Below, one piece after another: positions 53,431 to 64,000 of a stretch of DNA of 64,000 nucleotides. Location: positions 5,291,843 to 5,355,842 of the forward strand of contig OY744551.1 of NCBI GenBank assembly GCA_963556195.1, written 5' to 3'. The position numbers and the translations under genes were made by a program. The notes beneath the pieces were generated by a model. The model was not told the DNA's origin. It did no database searches and saw only the letters and a program-made list of their open reading frames with translations. The DNA is from Sepiola atlantica. Its lineage: Eukaryota > Mollusca > Cephalopoda > Sepiida > Sepiolidae. Numbering within the stretch: the stretch's first letter is position 1; every line of letters begins with the position of its first letter.

Positions 53431-54235
53431 ATTCAATCGTCATGTTTCGTCGGCCTTCGTGAAAAACGCAATGGCAAGGGTTGATGAGGTGGCTCAACCC
53501 ACCCCGGGGATGAATGCTCTTTTAAGTACTGAGCAATTTAGAACCAACCCAGAGTTGCCTCCCTTTTTAGTGGAATCGAACAAAATAGATATTTTACTAC
53601 GTGGTCAACCACGATTTTGTGTTGTTTTTATTTTTACGTCGGCCATTTTCTTTTAGTATTTTTCATAACAATTGTTAGCCGAAACAATTCAGTCCATTCA
53701 GTCGATTTTTGAAGTAAAAGAAGATTTTTATGGGACATCCATTCTGTATAAAAAAACATTTACAAAACCCCCAGCCGATAAAAATAAGGTCATCAAGTAC
53801 TGGCCATTTTTTATCTATTATATACGTCTTTGATATAAAATCAACAATATCGATTATGCATTAAAAAGCATTTTTATTGGCGATCTTTGCCTATGGAATA
53901 GCCATGAAGTGAATCAAAAGCTTTTATAGAATTCTATCAGAAAGACCCGACGTTGCCCAGGATTGAATGAGGAACGCTATATCAATTGTTCTATGCTCAT
54001 AACATCGTATTGCTTTTTTTTGTTTTTAGTGTTTTTGTTTTGCTCACGAATTTAGTCGAAATAAATTATGGAAAATTATCTGAATTTGTGTCTTATACAT
54101 ATAGTTGTAACTTCATTAAAATCAGATGGACGTATTTTAAGTTTTAGTTTTTTTTTGTCCCCATAGCTCCCTTAGAGGGGACACATAGAGATTCGGCACA
54201 TTGTGCAACATGTAGAGATTCAGAAACATTTTCAT
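53431..54235. other. Mixed sequence, no gene seen
   Basis: 53459-53656 is open on the + strand but not recognisable. The end of the block leads into the 52-bp array. Confidence 0.4.
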
Positions 54236-55705
54236 TTTATTCTCCGGAAAATGTTATACACATGATTTAAATTTCATCAAAACATGATATATGTGAAATC
54301 TTGGTGTTGTTCTGTCCCTATAATTTCATCAAAAAATGATATATGTGAAATTTTGGCGTGGTTCTGTCCCTATAATTTCATCAAAACATGATATATGTGA
54401 AATTTTGGTGTTGTTCTGTCCCTATACTTTCATCAAAACATGATATATGTGAAATTTTGGTGTGGTTCTGTCCCTATACTTTCATCAAAACATGATATAT
54501 GTGAAATTTTGGTGTTGTTCTGTCCCTATAATTTCATCAAAACATGATATATGTGAAATTTTGGTGTGGTTCTATCCCTATACTTTCATCAAAACATGAT
54601 ATATGTGAAATTTTCGCGTGGTTCTGTCCCTATACTTTCATCAAAACATGATATATGTGAAATTTTGGTGTTGTTCTGTCCCAATAATTTCATCAAAAAA
54701 TGATATATGTGAAATTTTGGTGTTGTTCTGTCCCTATAATTTCATCAAAACATGATATATGTGAAATTTTGGTGTGGTTCTGTCCCTATACTTTCATCAA
54801 AACATGATATATGTGAAATTTTCGCGTGGTTCTGTCCCTATACTTTCATCAAAACATGATATATGTGAAATGTTGGTGTTGTTCTGTCCCTATAATTTCA
54901 TCAAAAAATGATATATGTGAAATTTTGGCGTGGTTCTGTCCCTATAATTTCATCAAAAATGATATATGTGAAATTTTGGCGTGGTTCTGTCCCTATAATT
55001 TCATCAAAACATGATATATGTGAAATTTTCGCGTGCTTCTGTCCCTATACTTTCATCAAAACATGATATATGTGAAATCTTGGTGTGGTTCTGTCCCTAT
55101 ACTTTCATCAAAACATGATATATGTGAAATTTTGGTGTTGTTCTGTCCCTATACTTTCATCAAAAAATGATACATGTGAAATTTTGGCGTGGTTCTGTCC
55201 CTATACTTTCATCAAAACATGATATATGTGAACTTTTGGTGTGGTTCTGTCCCTATACTTTCATCAAAACATGATATATGTGAAATTTTGGTGTGGTTCT
55301 GTCCCTATACTTTCATCAAAACATGATATATGTGAACTTTTGGTGTGGTTCTGTCCCTATACTTTCATCAAAACATGATATATGTGAAATTTTGGCGTGG
55401 TTCTCTCCCTATAATTTCATCAAAACATGATATATGTGAAATTTTGGCGTGGTTCTCTCCCTATAATTTCATCAAAACATGATATATGTGAAATTTTGGC
55501 GTGGTTCTCTCCCTATAATTTCATCAAAACATGATATATGTGAAATTTTGGCGTGGTTCTCTCCCTATAATTTCATCAAAACATGATATATGTGAAATTT
55601 TGGCGTGGTTTCGTCCCTATAATTTCATCAAAACATGATATATATGAAATTTTTGCGTAGTTCTGTCCCTATAAGTTCATCAAAACATATATGTGAAATT
55701 TTGAA
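54236..55705 (+). repeat. 52-bp tandem repeat, about 27 copies
   Basis: Unit TTTCATCAAAACATGATATA plus TGTGAAATTTTGGTGTGGTT and CTGTCCCTATAA/C, period 52 bp. Variants GGTGTTG, GGCGTGG and TCGCGTGG and the terminal A/C alternate in blocks, with a homogeneous run of CTCTCC copies at 55390-55600. Edges are diverged. Confidence 0.95.
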
Positions 55706-55800
55706 CCTCTTCTATAGTTTTTTCTTGTACAATTTCATCAATATTATTTAACATTTATCAAAACAATATATATTTAAAGTGTTTTTGTTTATAAAGTGTA

Positions 55801-55803
<3 letters not shown>

Positions 55804-55845
<42 letters not shown>
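55804..55845. repeat. (TA)n microsatellite
   Basis: Pure TA run. Confidence 0.95.
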
Positions 55846-55846
<1 letters not shown>

Positions 55847-56013
55847 GAGAATAAAAAAGATACACTATTTATTAGAACATCAAAGGTTTTCTCTATCCTC
55901 TGATGAAAAGAGTTTATATTTGAAAATCCATGGATTAAGGATATTAAGCTCCTTGCTCTGAACTTTTGATGTTCTAATTAATATTGTATCTTTACAATTT
56001 GTTATTCTCATCT
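55845..56013. mobile_element. Foldback element
   Basis: Left arm CGAGAATAA...AAGATACA and TTAGAACATCAAAGGTT; right arm CAGAACTTTTGATGTTCTAAT-like sequence then GTATCTTTACAATTTGTTAT and TCTCATC. The arms are imperfect and the loop holds CCTCTGATGAAAAGAGTTTA and AAAATCCATGGATTAAGGAT, reminiscent of the centre of the palindrome at 12198-12502. Confidence 0.6.
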
Positions 56014-56119
56014 TTCATCTCTAGAAGTGAGTGCTCTATTGAATATATTGAGCTTTATATCATCGCGATTAATTTTTATTAAGCGATAATTCAATTATCT
56101 TTAATTCAGCATTTAAATA

Positions 56120-56121
<2 letters not shown>

Positions 56122-56191
<70 letters not shown>

Positions 56192-56248
56192 TGACGAGTT
56201 CCGATTATTAAAGACGAAACGTATACGTACATAGATAATAAACAATAA

Positions 56249-56297
<49 letters not shown>

Positions 56298-56331
56298 AAC
56301 ACACGCACACATACACACACACATATATATA

Positions 56332-56411
<80 letters not shown>
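56122..56411. repeat. (TA)n and (TG)n/(CA)n blocks
   Basis: TA runs at 56122-56170, 56255-56295 and 56323-56411 with TG and CA runs at 56171-56191 and about 56295-56322. Confidence 0.93.
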
Positions 56412-56412
<1 letters not shown>

Positions 56413-56484
56413 GTATGCAACGTTCCTTTATGTACATACTGACATGAATAAGTTTGTTTCGCATCATTTCGTATTATTTTTCAT

Positions 56485-56572
56485 GCAGGCCGTATCGGTT
56501 AAAGCATCGGATTTGGAGCTATAAACAAACAAAACTCTTTCTGGAATTCGAATCTTGCGACCGGCTTGAATT
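56485..56572 (+). repeat. tRNA-derived SINE head
   Basis: GGCCGTATCGGTTAAAGCAT, CGGATTTGGAG resembles box A and the D/anticodon arm of a Ser/Leu-type tRNA; GGAATTCGAATCTTGC is box B-like. The pairing at the ends is weak and sequence immediately downstream joins the foldback half-element, so it is a truncated SINE and not a tRNA gene. Confidence 0.45.
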
Positions 56573-56575
56573 GAA

Positions 56576-56827
56576 ATCTCGAATTCCTCTGATGGTAAGA
56601 TTTCGATATTTGAAAAGCCTTGGCTTAAGGAAAGAATAATAAACATAATTTTATTACCGAATATACCTTGCATTGGACAATCGAAGTTGAAATAAATCTG
56701 GACATTCGTACACGTTTATCACTCTTCTTTCACCTATCTTTATAATTGCTCTATCTCGTATATTAAGCTTAAACCATTTCACTATAGGTTCTATCTACTA
56801 AAAGTTTACTTTTAGTTTCATATTTGA

Positions 56828-56830
<3 letters not shown>
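56576..56830 (+). mobile_element. Half of a foldback transposon, family of 12113-12502
   Basis: CCTCTGATGGTAAGATTTCG, AAAGCCTTGGCTTAAGGAAA, TACCTTGCATTGGACAATCG, ACGTTTATCACTCTTCTTTC, then GCTCTATCTCGTATATTAAG and ACTAAAAGTTTACTTTTAG match the right arm and outer region of 12113-12502. The left arm is missing; (TA)n follows. Confidence 0.65.

Positions 56831-56831
<1 letters not shown>

Positions 56832-56893
<62 letters not shown>
56832..56893. repeat. (TA)n microsatellite
   Basis: Pure TA run. Confidence 0.95.
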
Positions 56894-56897
<4 letters not shown>

Positions 56898-56902
56898 TAA
56901 TT

Positions 56903-57035
56903 TTTACGTATTTAAAATAAATCCATGGACACGTGTTTCTATTTGTCAGTCGTCATCAGCTAACCTTGGCAAAGGTCAAACTCTCAATATTACTCTCTTC
57001 AGTCTGGTGTTTTACCACCAGACCACAACACTTAG
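56903..57035 (-). mobile_element. tRNA-derived SINE family S1, minus strand
   Basis: On the minus strand: TGGTCTGGTGGTAAAACACC (box A and D-arm), GAGTTTGACC (box B-like), GCTGATGACGACTGACAAAT, AGAAACACGTGTCCATGGAT, TTATTTTAAATACGT. Same layout and tail as 28208-28362. Inserted beside (TA)n. Confidence 0.7.
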
Positions 57036-57194
57036 TCGAAATATATACGATTTTTTATCACCATAATGTTACGTAGTTTTTTTTGTTATTGTGGTAATGG
57101 CGATAGAAACGGAGCCGTTTTTATAGTATTTTGATCGGATGCTAATTGAGAACAATTACAACTGTACAAGATTGCAGCTTTATCAAATAAATAG

Positions 57195-57535
57195 TTTTTG
57201 AGTTATGATCTTTTTAAGTTATGACCTTTTTTAGTTATGACCTTTTTTAGTCATGACCTTTTTGAGTCATGACCTTTTTGAGTTATGACCCTTTTGAGTT
57301 ATGACCTTTTTGAGTTATGACCTGTTTGAGTCATGACCTTTTTGAGTTATGACCTTTTTGAGTTATGACCTTTTTGAGTTATGACCTTTTTAAGTTATGA
57401 CCTTTTTTAGTTATGACCTTTTTTAGTTATGACCTTTTTGAGTTATGACATTTTTGAGTCATGACCTTTTTGAGTTATGACCTTTTTGAATTATGACCTT
57501 TTTGAGTCATGACCTTTTTGAGTTATGACCTTTTG
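57195..57535 (+). repeat. 16-17-bp tandem repeat TTATGACCTTTTTGAG, about 21 copies
   Basis: Simple minisatellite with TTATGACC/TCATGACC alternation. Confidence 0.95.
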
Positions 57536-58120
57536 CATGGAATAACTTCGGGAATACTTCATACACTATGGCGAAGTAATACCTAGATAAAGTTTTGCTC
57601 ATCCTTACGTTGTCAAGCTGAGCTATGAGTTATGTTTTCGTTAGTTGTGCAAGGAGAATATTGTGACTGGTATGTCAAGGTATATGGATTTTCGAATCAA
57701 ATCTAAATAGGATAGTCGAAGGGGACCGTACATGCACTTGTACTTCTTGGAGATTGCACATTTCAGGTTGGGCCGCCATTTGATGGATCCTGCCCATTGC
57801 GTCCGGTTGAGCGTCAGGTCCACAGATAAGCTGAGCCACTCCTTCTTCCATCGTCGTACGCCCTAGACTTGAAGGTCAATGATGGAAGTGAGATCAGTCT
57901 TGACTGTGTCTAACTAAGTATTCAGCTGTCCATCATGGGGTTGGGGATTGAGAATATTCCTGAGTTGCATAGTTCCAAACATGCCCGACCCATCGCCGGC
58001 GGGGGATCCTGCGACTCACCCTGCTGGACCGAGTTCCCAATGCTGTCATCCATTCGCGGTGCAACATTCAACCTATTGAAGGGAGTTCTGACCCAACAGG
58101 TCACAGGTAATTCTAGTATG
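57536..58120. other. Mixed sequence, no gene established
   Basis: The minus strand at 57641-57823 is open (DLTLNRTQWAGSIKWRPNLK, CAISKKYKCMYGPLRLSY); composition is not repeat-like and it could be retroelement coding, but I recognise no motif. 57950-58110 is relatively GC-rich. Confidence 0.35.
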
Positions 58121-58155
58121 AAGAGAGAGAGAAAGAGATAGATAGGGACAAAGAG

Positions 58156-58193
<38 letters not shown>

Positions 58194-58236
58194 TGAGAGA
58201 GAGAGAGATAGAGATAGAGATAGAGAGAGAGAGAAA
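58121..58236. repeat. (GA)n/(GATA)n tract
   Basis: GATA and GAGA repeats. Confidence 0.92.
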
Positions 58237-58317
58237 CTTAGACATATAAAGAGGAGCAATGGAGTGATGTAAATTCGAGATCTGCATGAAACAAATTGAG
58301 AAATAGATTAGTTTTCC

Positions 58318-58585
58318 TTTTACCTTTTTTCACCTGTTTCTTCTTCATTATTTTTCATCATCTTTTTTGTTTTCTTCATCATTTCCTCCTTTCTTCTTCT
58401 TTTTCTACTTAGTTTTTACTTCCATCCGCGCATCCCCCTCCTTCTTCTACCCTCCTCTTCTTCCTACTTTATATTCTTGTTACCATGCCTCCTCCTACTC
58501 TTTCTTCTACCATCCTCTTCCTCCTTCTTTATATTCTTGTTCCCATGCCTCCCCCATACTCCTTCTTTATTATCTCCTACCACTC
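58318..58585. repeat. Pyrimidine-rich tract with a 65-bp duplication
   Basis: CTTCTACC.TCCTCTTC and ATATTCTTGTTACCATGCCT recur at about 58440-58490 and 58503-58553 (period about 62-64 bp). Confidence 0.8.
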
Positions 58586-58777
58586 GCCTTTCTATTCCTA
58601 AACACAAGAAAGTGTTCTCCGTCCGAGGCTTTAATAAAATTGTCAAGGGTCCTGCAGCGTCCAGATAATTGATTATTACCTACAAAGGCCTTTGCCTCCG
58701 GAGACAATTCGCCCCTTCACACTCATCATTGGAAGGAAAAGGGGTTTTGGTCATTGTAAATTTAGACAGGGTCCATT

Positions 58778-58845
58778 GCTTCTTCTTCTTCTTCTTCTTC
58801 TTCTTTTTCTTCTTCTTCTTCTTCTTCTTCTTCTTCTTCTTCTTT
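58778..58845. repeat. (TTC)n microsatellite
   Basis: TTC trinucleotide run, the complement of the GAA repeats at 7-8 kb. Confidence 0.95.
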
Positions 58846-59659
58846 ATGTTATTTCTGTTTATCTCCGAAAGGAAGCGTCTTTTTAATGGTTATTTCTCCA
58901 TCTAAATAAAGTCAAATAAAAATCGGGTTAAGGGAAATAAAGAATGGCGAAAAAAAACAAAAACAACAAAAAACAAAAACGAAACGAACCGAACTTAATA
59001 AAACGGAACGAACCGTACTTAATAAAAGAAAAGACTCCCATTGACCAAATCAAAGAAAAGAAAATGGTCGTCACATTAAGTCGAGATGTCATCGAATTTA
59101 GTGAACGGAATAATGAAAATATTGGGCTAGATCTTAATTCCAACGTGTGCAATTTATTCGTGGTCGGAAATAGAACGAACTTCTCTAGTACAAACACAAA
59201 TTGGTTAGTTTTGTAGAAAAAGACGCCATTTTGAAATTTAAAAAAAATCAACAAAAACAGACGATAATAAAAATGTTCTTGTAGTTCAAATTAAGAAAAA
59301 AATACTTTTTATTACATGTTTATTTCACGAAAAAACAAAAGTGAAATTGAAATAATGGTACTTATATCGATCTTGACCCAGTTTTCGCGAGTTTCTTGTC
59401 GGAAGCCTTCGGCTATCCTACGCAAACGCCCGAGAGATGACGAGCCGATTTGTAGCAGACGACAATTTTGATACGGTGCTTACATCAATCAACCAACGTT
59501 TCGATGCTACCACATCTCTTCAAAGACTGAAAAAAACTAAAAAGTGAGAATCCCGCGTTAGAAATGTTACCAGCAGAAACCCGGATGTTAAGAAATAGAG
59601 AACAAATAAAAAAAAAGAAGATTTAAATCCGATAAAAGTTTGTGTTAGTCGAATATACG
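58846..59659. other. AT-rich sequence, no gene seen
   Basis: 58944-59216 is open on the + strand (Lys/Asn/Glu-rich; the AACCGAACTTAATAAAACGG motif repeats twice) but shows no family resemblance. A non-repetitive patch follows at 59380-59550. Confidence 0.4.
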
Positions 59660-60490
59660 TCACAGTCTGCTCTTCCTTTCATTTCCTCTCTCTTTATTTT
59701 CTTTTCTCTTTTCTCTCCTTTTTTTGGCTTCTTCCTTCTTTTTTTCTTTGCTCGCATTTCATTCTCCATCTCTTTCTCATATTCTCTTTTCTTTTCTCCT
59801 ATTTTTCTGGACTTCTAATTTTCTCCATTCCTTTCTCTCTTTATTTCTCTATTTTCTCTTGACTTTCTTCTTTTATTTATTTATTTGTTTTTTTTTAATA
59901 ATTATTCTTTTCTTTTTATTTATTTCTTTTCCCCTTCTTTTTCTTTTTTTTTCTTCCTTTCAATTTTCTCCATTCCTTTCCGTTTTCCTTTTGTTCTCTT
60001 TTTTTCCATTTCTCTTTTCTTTCTTTCTTTTTCTCTTTCTGTCTTTCTTTCTGTTTTTCTTTCTTTTCTCTTTCCCTTTTTTATTATTAATATCTTTTTA
60101 CTTTTCTTCTTGTGTTCTTTCCTTTTTTTACTTTCATTTAATTTTTCGCTTTTTTCTTTCTTTCATTCTTCTTTCCCTGCGTTTCTTATATTTCAATTTG
60201 TTTTTGTCTTTTTCCTTTCTTTCTTTTTTTCCTTTCTCTCTCGTTCCTTTCTCTCTCTTTCCTTTCTCGCTTCTTATTTCATCTTTTTCTTTTACTTCAT
60301 TTACTTTTCATGTTTATGTCTTTATTTCCTTTCTTTCCTTTTTTCTTTATGTTTTTTTTCTTTCCTTTCTCTTTCTTGTTTCATACTCTTCATTGCCTCT
60401 CCTTTTTCTTATTTGTTATCTCTTCTTTTTCCCCTCTTTCTTTTATTCCTATCGTATTTCTTTTCTTTCCTTTCCCTTCTTCCTCCTCCA
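59660..60490. repeat. Pyrimidine-rich low-complexity tract
   Basis: About 830 bp of T/C-rich DNA. The 263- and 211-residue Phe/Ser/Leu open frames on the + strand come from composition alone. Confidence 0.92.
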
Positions 60491-60514
60491 TCTTTCCTTG
60501 CTCCCATTTCACTA

Positions 60515-60598
60515 ACCTAAACCTAAATTCCATACAAGAGAAGAACACTGCCCATTGAAGCGTGATATTACCTAACCCTAACCCTAACCCTAACCTCC
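60515..60598 (-). repeat. CCCTAA telomere-type tract
   Basis: ACCTAACCCTAACCCTAACC at 60570-60596 plus degenerate CTAACCTAAACCTAA at 60512. Here the G-rich strand is the minus strand, opposite to the arrays at 31-44 kb. Confidence 0.85.
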
Positions 60599-60892
60599 GT
60601 CAACTGAGTCGTAATCCCTTCGGTTCCGTCCTAAAACCAATCAACGTTCGTTTATTTATTCTTTGAAATCGCCAACAACAACCCCCTCCCAAAAAAAGAT
60701 GAAGAACACACAAAGATTTCAACCCTGCATCAATTTGTCGAGAAAGAAATTTGGATGCAACAAAAAAATACGCCTCCAACAATACCGACAAACTTTTCGA
60801 TTAAATCGATTTTTAAATAATGTTGAACACAATCCAATTCTGTTTATCAATCAAATATTTCGAAATTAAATCGTTCTTCATTTAGTCAATCT

Positions 60893-60935
60893 TAATAAAA
60901 TAGAGATTTTGTGTCTGTCTGTAGTCGAAGCTACT
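60893..60935 (+). repeat. Isolated monomer of the 58-bp repeat
   Basis: AATAGAGATTTTGTGTCTGT and CTGTAGTCGAAGCTACT match the array unit of 16325-16965; it immediately precedes the LINE stub. Confidence 0.5.
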
Positions 60936-60944
60936 GTCGTTACA

Positions 60945-61515
60945 CATGTAACATGAATTGGAACACATACATAGAAGCCATTGCCAACACTGCTGCAAAG
61001 AAAGTGGGCTTTCTCTACCGTTCGAGAAGAAATCTCACACCTGACACTATCCTATATCTCTACAAAGCCACCATCCGCTCATGCATGGAGTATTTTGTCA
61101 CATCTAGACTGATGCACCATCTATATATCGCTCCCTCTAAGTCAAGGTCCCCCCAAAAAGTCTCTAATCTGATACGTCTCTCATTATCCACCAAGCTCCA
61201 GACCCTGTCCCATTGCCGCAATGTTGCCTTTTTGTGCTTGTTTTACAAGTACTTCAATTGAACGTGCTCCGATGAACTTGCTGCTCTAGTGCCCCCTTGA
61301 CGTAAATACACTGGACCAACCCGACGATCAGCTAAATCCCGTCCATTCTTTGTAAAGGTCTGCAGATGCCGGAGAACCTTTTACTACAATAACTGATTTC
61401 CTTGAGCTGCCGGTCTTTGGAACTCCGTCCCTACTCTTTGTTTCCACGAATGTATCGACATGCAGAAATTTAAAACAAATGTAAACAGAAATCTCGCTGC
61501 ACAGCTCGTAATTTA
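60945..61515 (+). pseudogene. LINE reverse transcriptase thumb and C-terminus, degenerate
   Basis: The + strand frame reads NMNWNTYIEAIANTAAKKVG, FLYRSRRNLTPDTILYLYKA, TIRSCMEYFV, an unmistakable LINE RT thumb (L.W..HI..IA..A.KK.GFL.R.R..L.P..LL.LYK..IRP.MEY). A deletion follows, then LQTLSHCRNVAFLCLFYKYF, a stop, CSDELAALVPP and the end CRNLKQM/AAQLVI by frameshift. It is the longest copy of the family also seen at 8985-9275. It is 5'-truncated and dead. Confidence 0.85.
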
Positions 61516-61671
61516 AGATGATCCTTTAAACTTTCACCCTAGTTCTCAGTAGCCCCTTACGTCTTCAATGGAAACTTGACTTGTTTAGGGTGAACTATGT
61601 AAAAAAATAAGGTACTTCTCGTTACAGAACTTCTTCTTTCAGCGTCTTTGAAAAACACGGAGTTCTTTGCA

Positions 61672-64000
61672 ATATCATTTAATTCTAACATATATCTTGT
61701 GTAAGCTATTTTACATACTCATTTAATTCTAACATATATCTTGTGTAAGCTATTTTACATACTCATTTAATTCTAACATATATCTTGTGTAAGCTATTTT
61801 ACATACTCATTTAATTCTAACATATATCTTGTGTAAGCTATTTTACATACTCATTGAATTCTAACATATATCTTGTGTAAGCTATTTTACATACTCATTT
61901 AATTCTAACATATATCTTGTGTAAGCTATTTTACATACTCATTTAATTCTAACATATATCTTGTGTAAGCTATTTTACATACTCATTTAATTCTAACATA
62001 TATCTTGTGTAAGCTATTTTACACGCTCATTTAATTCTAACATATATCTTGTGTTAGCTATTTTACATACTCATTTAATTCTAACATATATCTTGTGTAA
62101 GCTATTTTACATACTCATTGAATTCTAACATATATCTTGTGTAAGCTATTTTACATACTCATTTAATTCTAACATATATCTTGTGTAAGCTATTTTACAT
62201 ACTCATTGAATTCTAACATATATCTTGTGTAAGCTATTTTACAAACTCATTTAATTCTAACATATATCTTGTGTAAGCTATTTTACATACTCATTTAATT
62301 TTAACATATATCTTGTGTAAGCTATTTTACATACTCATTTAATTCTAACATATATCTTGTGTAAGCTATTTTACATACTCATTGAATTCTAACATATATC
62401 TTGTGTAAGCTATTTTACATACTCATTTAATTCTAACATATATCTTGTGTAAGCTATTTTACATACTCATTTAATTCTAACATATATCTTGTGTAAGCTA
62501 TTTTACATACTCATTTAATTCTAACATATATCTTGTGTAAGCTATTTTACATACTCATTTAATTCTAACATATATCTTGTGTAAGCTATTTTACATACTC
62601 ATTTAATTCTAACATATATCTTGTGTAAGCTATTTTACATACTCATTGAATTCTAACATATATCTTGTGTAAGCTATTTTACATACTCATTGAATTCTAA
62701 CATATATCTTGTGTAAGCTATTTTACATACTCATTTAATTCTAACATATATCTTGTGTAAGCTATTTTACAAACTCATTTAATTCTAACATATATCTTGT
62801 GTAAGCTATTTTACATACTCATTTAATTTTAACATATATCTTGTGTAAGCTATTTTACATACTCATTTAATTCTAACATATATCTTGTGTAAGCTATTTT
62901 ACATACTCATTGAATTCTAACATATATCTTGTGTAAGCTATTTTACAAACTCATTTAATTCTAACATATATCTTGTGTAAGCTATTTTACATACTCATTT
63001 AATTTTAACATATATCTTGTGTAAGCTATTTTACATACTCATTTAATTCTAACATATATCTTGTGTAAGCTATTTTACATACTCATTGAATTCTAACATA
63101 TATCTTGTGTAAGCTATTTTACAAACTCATTTAATTCTAACATATATCTTGTGTAAGCTATTTTACATACTCATTTAATTTTAACATATATCTTGTGTAA
63201 GCTATTTTACATACTCATTTAATTCTAACATATATCTTGTGTAAGCTATTTTACATACTCATTTAATTCTAACATATATCTAGTGTAAACTATTTAAATA
63301 CTTATTTAATTCTAACATATATCTTGTGTTAGCTATTTTACATACCTATTTAATTCTAACATATATCTTGTGTAAGCTATTTTACAAACTCATTTAATTC
63401 TAAAATATATCTTGTGTAAGCTATTTTACATACTCATTTAATTCTTACATATATCCTGTGTAAGCTATTTTACATACTCATTTAATTCTAACATATATCT
63501 TGTGTAAGCTATTTTACAAACGCATTTAATTCTAACATATATCTTGTGTAAGCTATTTTACATACTCATTTAATTCTAACATATATCTTGTGTAAGCTAT
63601 TTTACATACTTATTTAATTCTAATATATATCTTGTGTAAGCTATTTTACATACTTGTTTAATTCTAACATATATTTAATGTAAGCTATTTTAAATACTCA
63701 TTTAATTCTAACATATATCTAGTGTAAGCTATTTTACATACTCATTTAATTCTAACATATATCTTGTGTAAGCTACTTTACAAACTTATTTAATTCTAAA
63801 ATATATCTTGTGTAAGCTATTTTACATACTCATTTAATTCTAACATATATCTTGTGTAAGCTATTTTACATACTCATTTAATTCTAACATATATCTTGTG
63901 TAAGCTATTTTACATATTGATTTAATTCCAACATCTATCTTGTGTAAGCTATTTTACATACTTGTTTAATTCTAACATATATTTAGTGTAAGCTATTTTA
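61672..64000 (+). repeat. 44-bp satellite array, more than 52 units, runs off the window
   Basis: Unit ATTTAATTCTAACATATATC plus TTGTGTAAGCTATTTTACAT and ACTC, period 44 bp. Diagnostic variants (GAATTC, ACAAACTC, AATTTTAAC) recur together at 176-bp intervals (AATTTTAAC at 62825, 63001, 63177), i.e. a four-unit higher-order repeat. Units after about 63280 are more diverged. Confidence 0.96.

Noticed and set aside
59724..60520. 263-residue open frame with apparent membrane segments
   Set aside because: Phe/Ser/Leu composition arises from a T/C-rich tract, and a second frame is open for 211 residues over the same DNA.

Overview
The window is animal nuclear DNA with no intact host gene that I can recognise. 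It is very AT-rich and consists mainly of microsatellites, minisatellites, satellite arrays, foldback (palindromic) non-autonomous transposons, SINEs and 3' stubs of LINE retrotransposons. Interstitial TTAGGG-type telomeric repeats, tRNA- and snRNA-headed SINEs, and the density of (TA)n, (GA)n and GAA/TTC tracts suggest a lophotrochozoan. My best guess is a coleoid cephalopod such as an octopus, but this rests on genome texture and not on a diagnostic gene.

Layout. 1-8 kb: (TA)n blocks with foldback elements, long purine tracts and a short-TIR MITE. 8-16 kb: a 133-bp tandem repeat, LINE stubs, four long palindromes embedded in (TA)n, a GA-rich tract, and the only CpG-rich non-repetitive stretch (about 13.86-15.1 kb). 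16-25 kb: a 58-bp tandem repeat, head-to-tail pairs of a repeat whose 5' end is a U2 snRNA fragment, a dispersed repeat containing a 650-bp TTTCAT-type array, and a tRNA-headed SINE family. 25-31 kb: a 79-bp tandem repeat, a Penelope-like 3' coding stub, a SINE sharing its 3' tail, and a LINE C-terminus with an internal 74-bp tandem duplication. 31-40.4 kb: degenerate telomeric repeats, then a 7.5-kb satellite of about 55 units of 137 bp, with more telomeric repeats just beyond. 41-49 kb: SINE copies, a minisatellite between duplicated flanks, more telomeric repeats, two solo LTRs in opposite orientation (each with a 5-bp target duplication), and degraded relatives of the U2-headed repeat. 49-58 kb: several LINE 3' fragments from at least two families, plus 30-bp, 52-bp and 16-bp tandem arrays. 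58-64 kb: pyrimidine tracts, one more LINE stub and a 44-bp satellite running off the window end.

All recognisable protein-coding matter is retroelement debris with frameshifts and stops. Long open frames across (TA)n, (GA)n, (GAA)n and the satellites are composition artefacts. The most interesting points are the U2-headed repeat family, the telomere-repeat/137-bp satellite junction with higher-order structure, the family of near-perfect palindromes sitting in (TA)n, the two solo LTRs, and the shared 3' tail between a tRNA-SINE and a Penelope-like stub.
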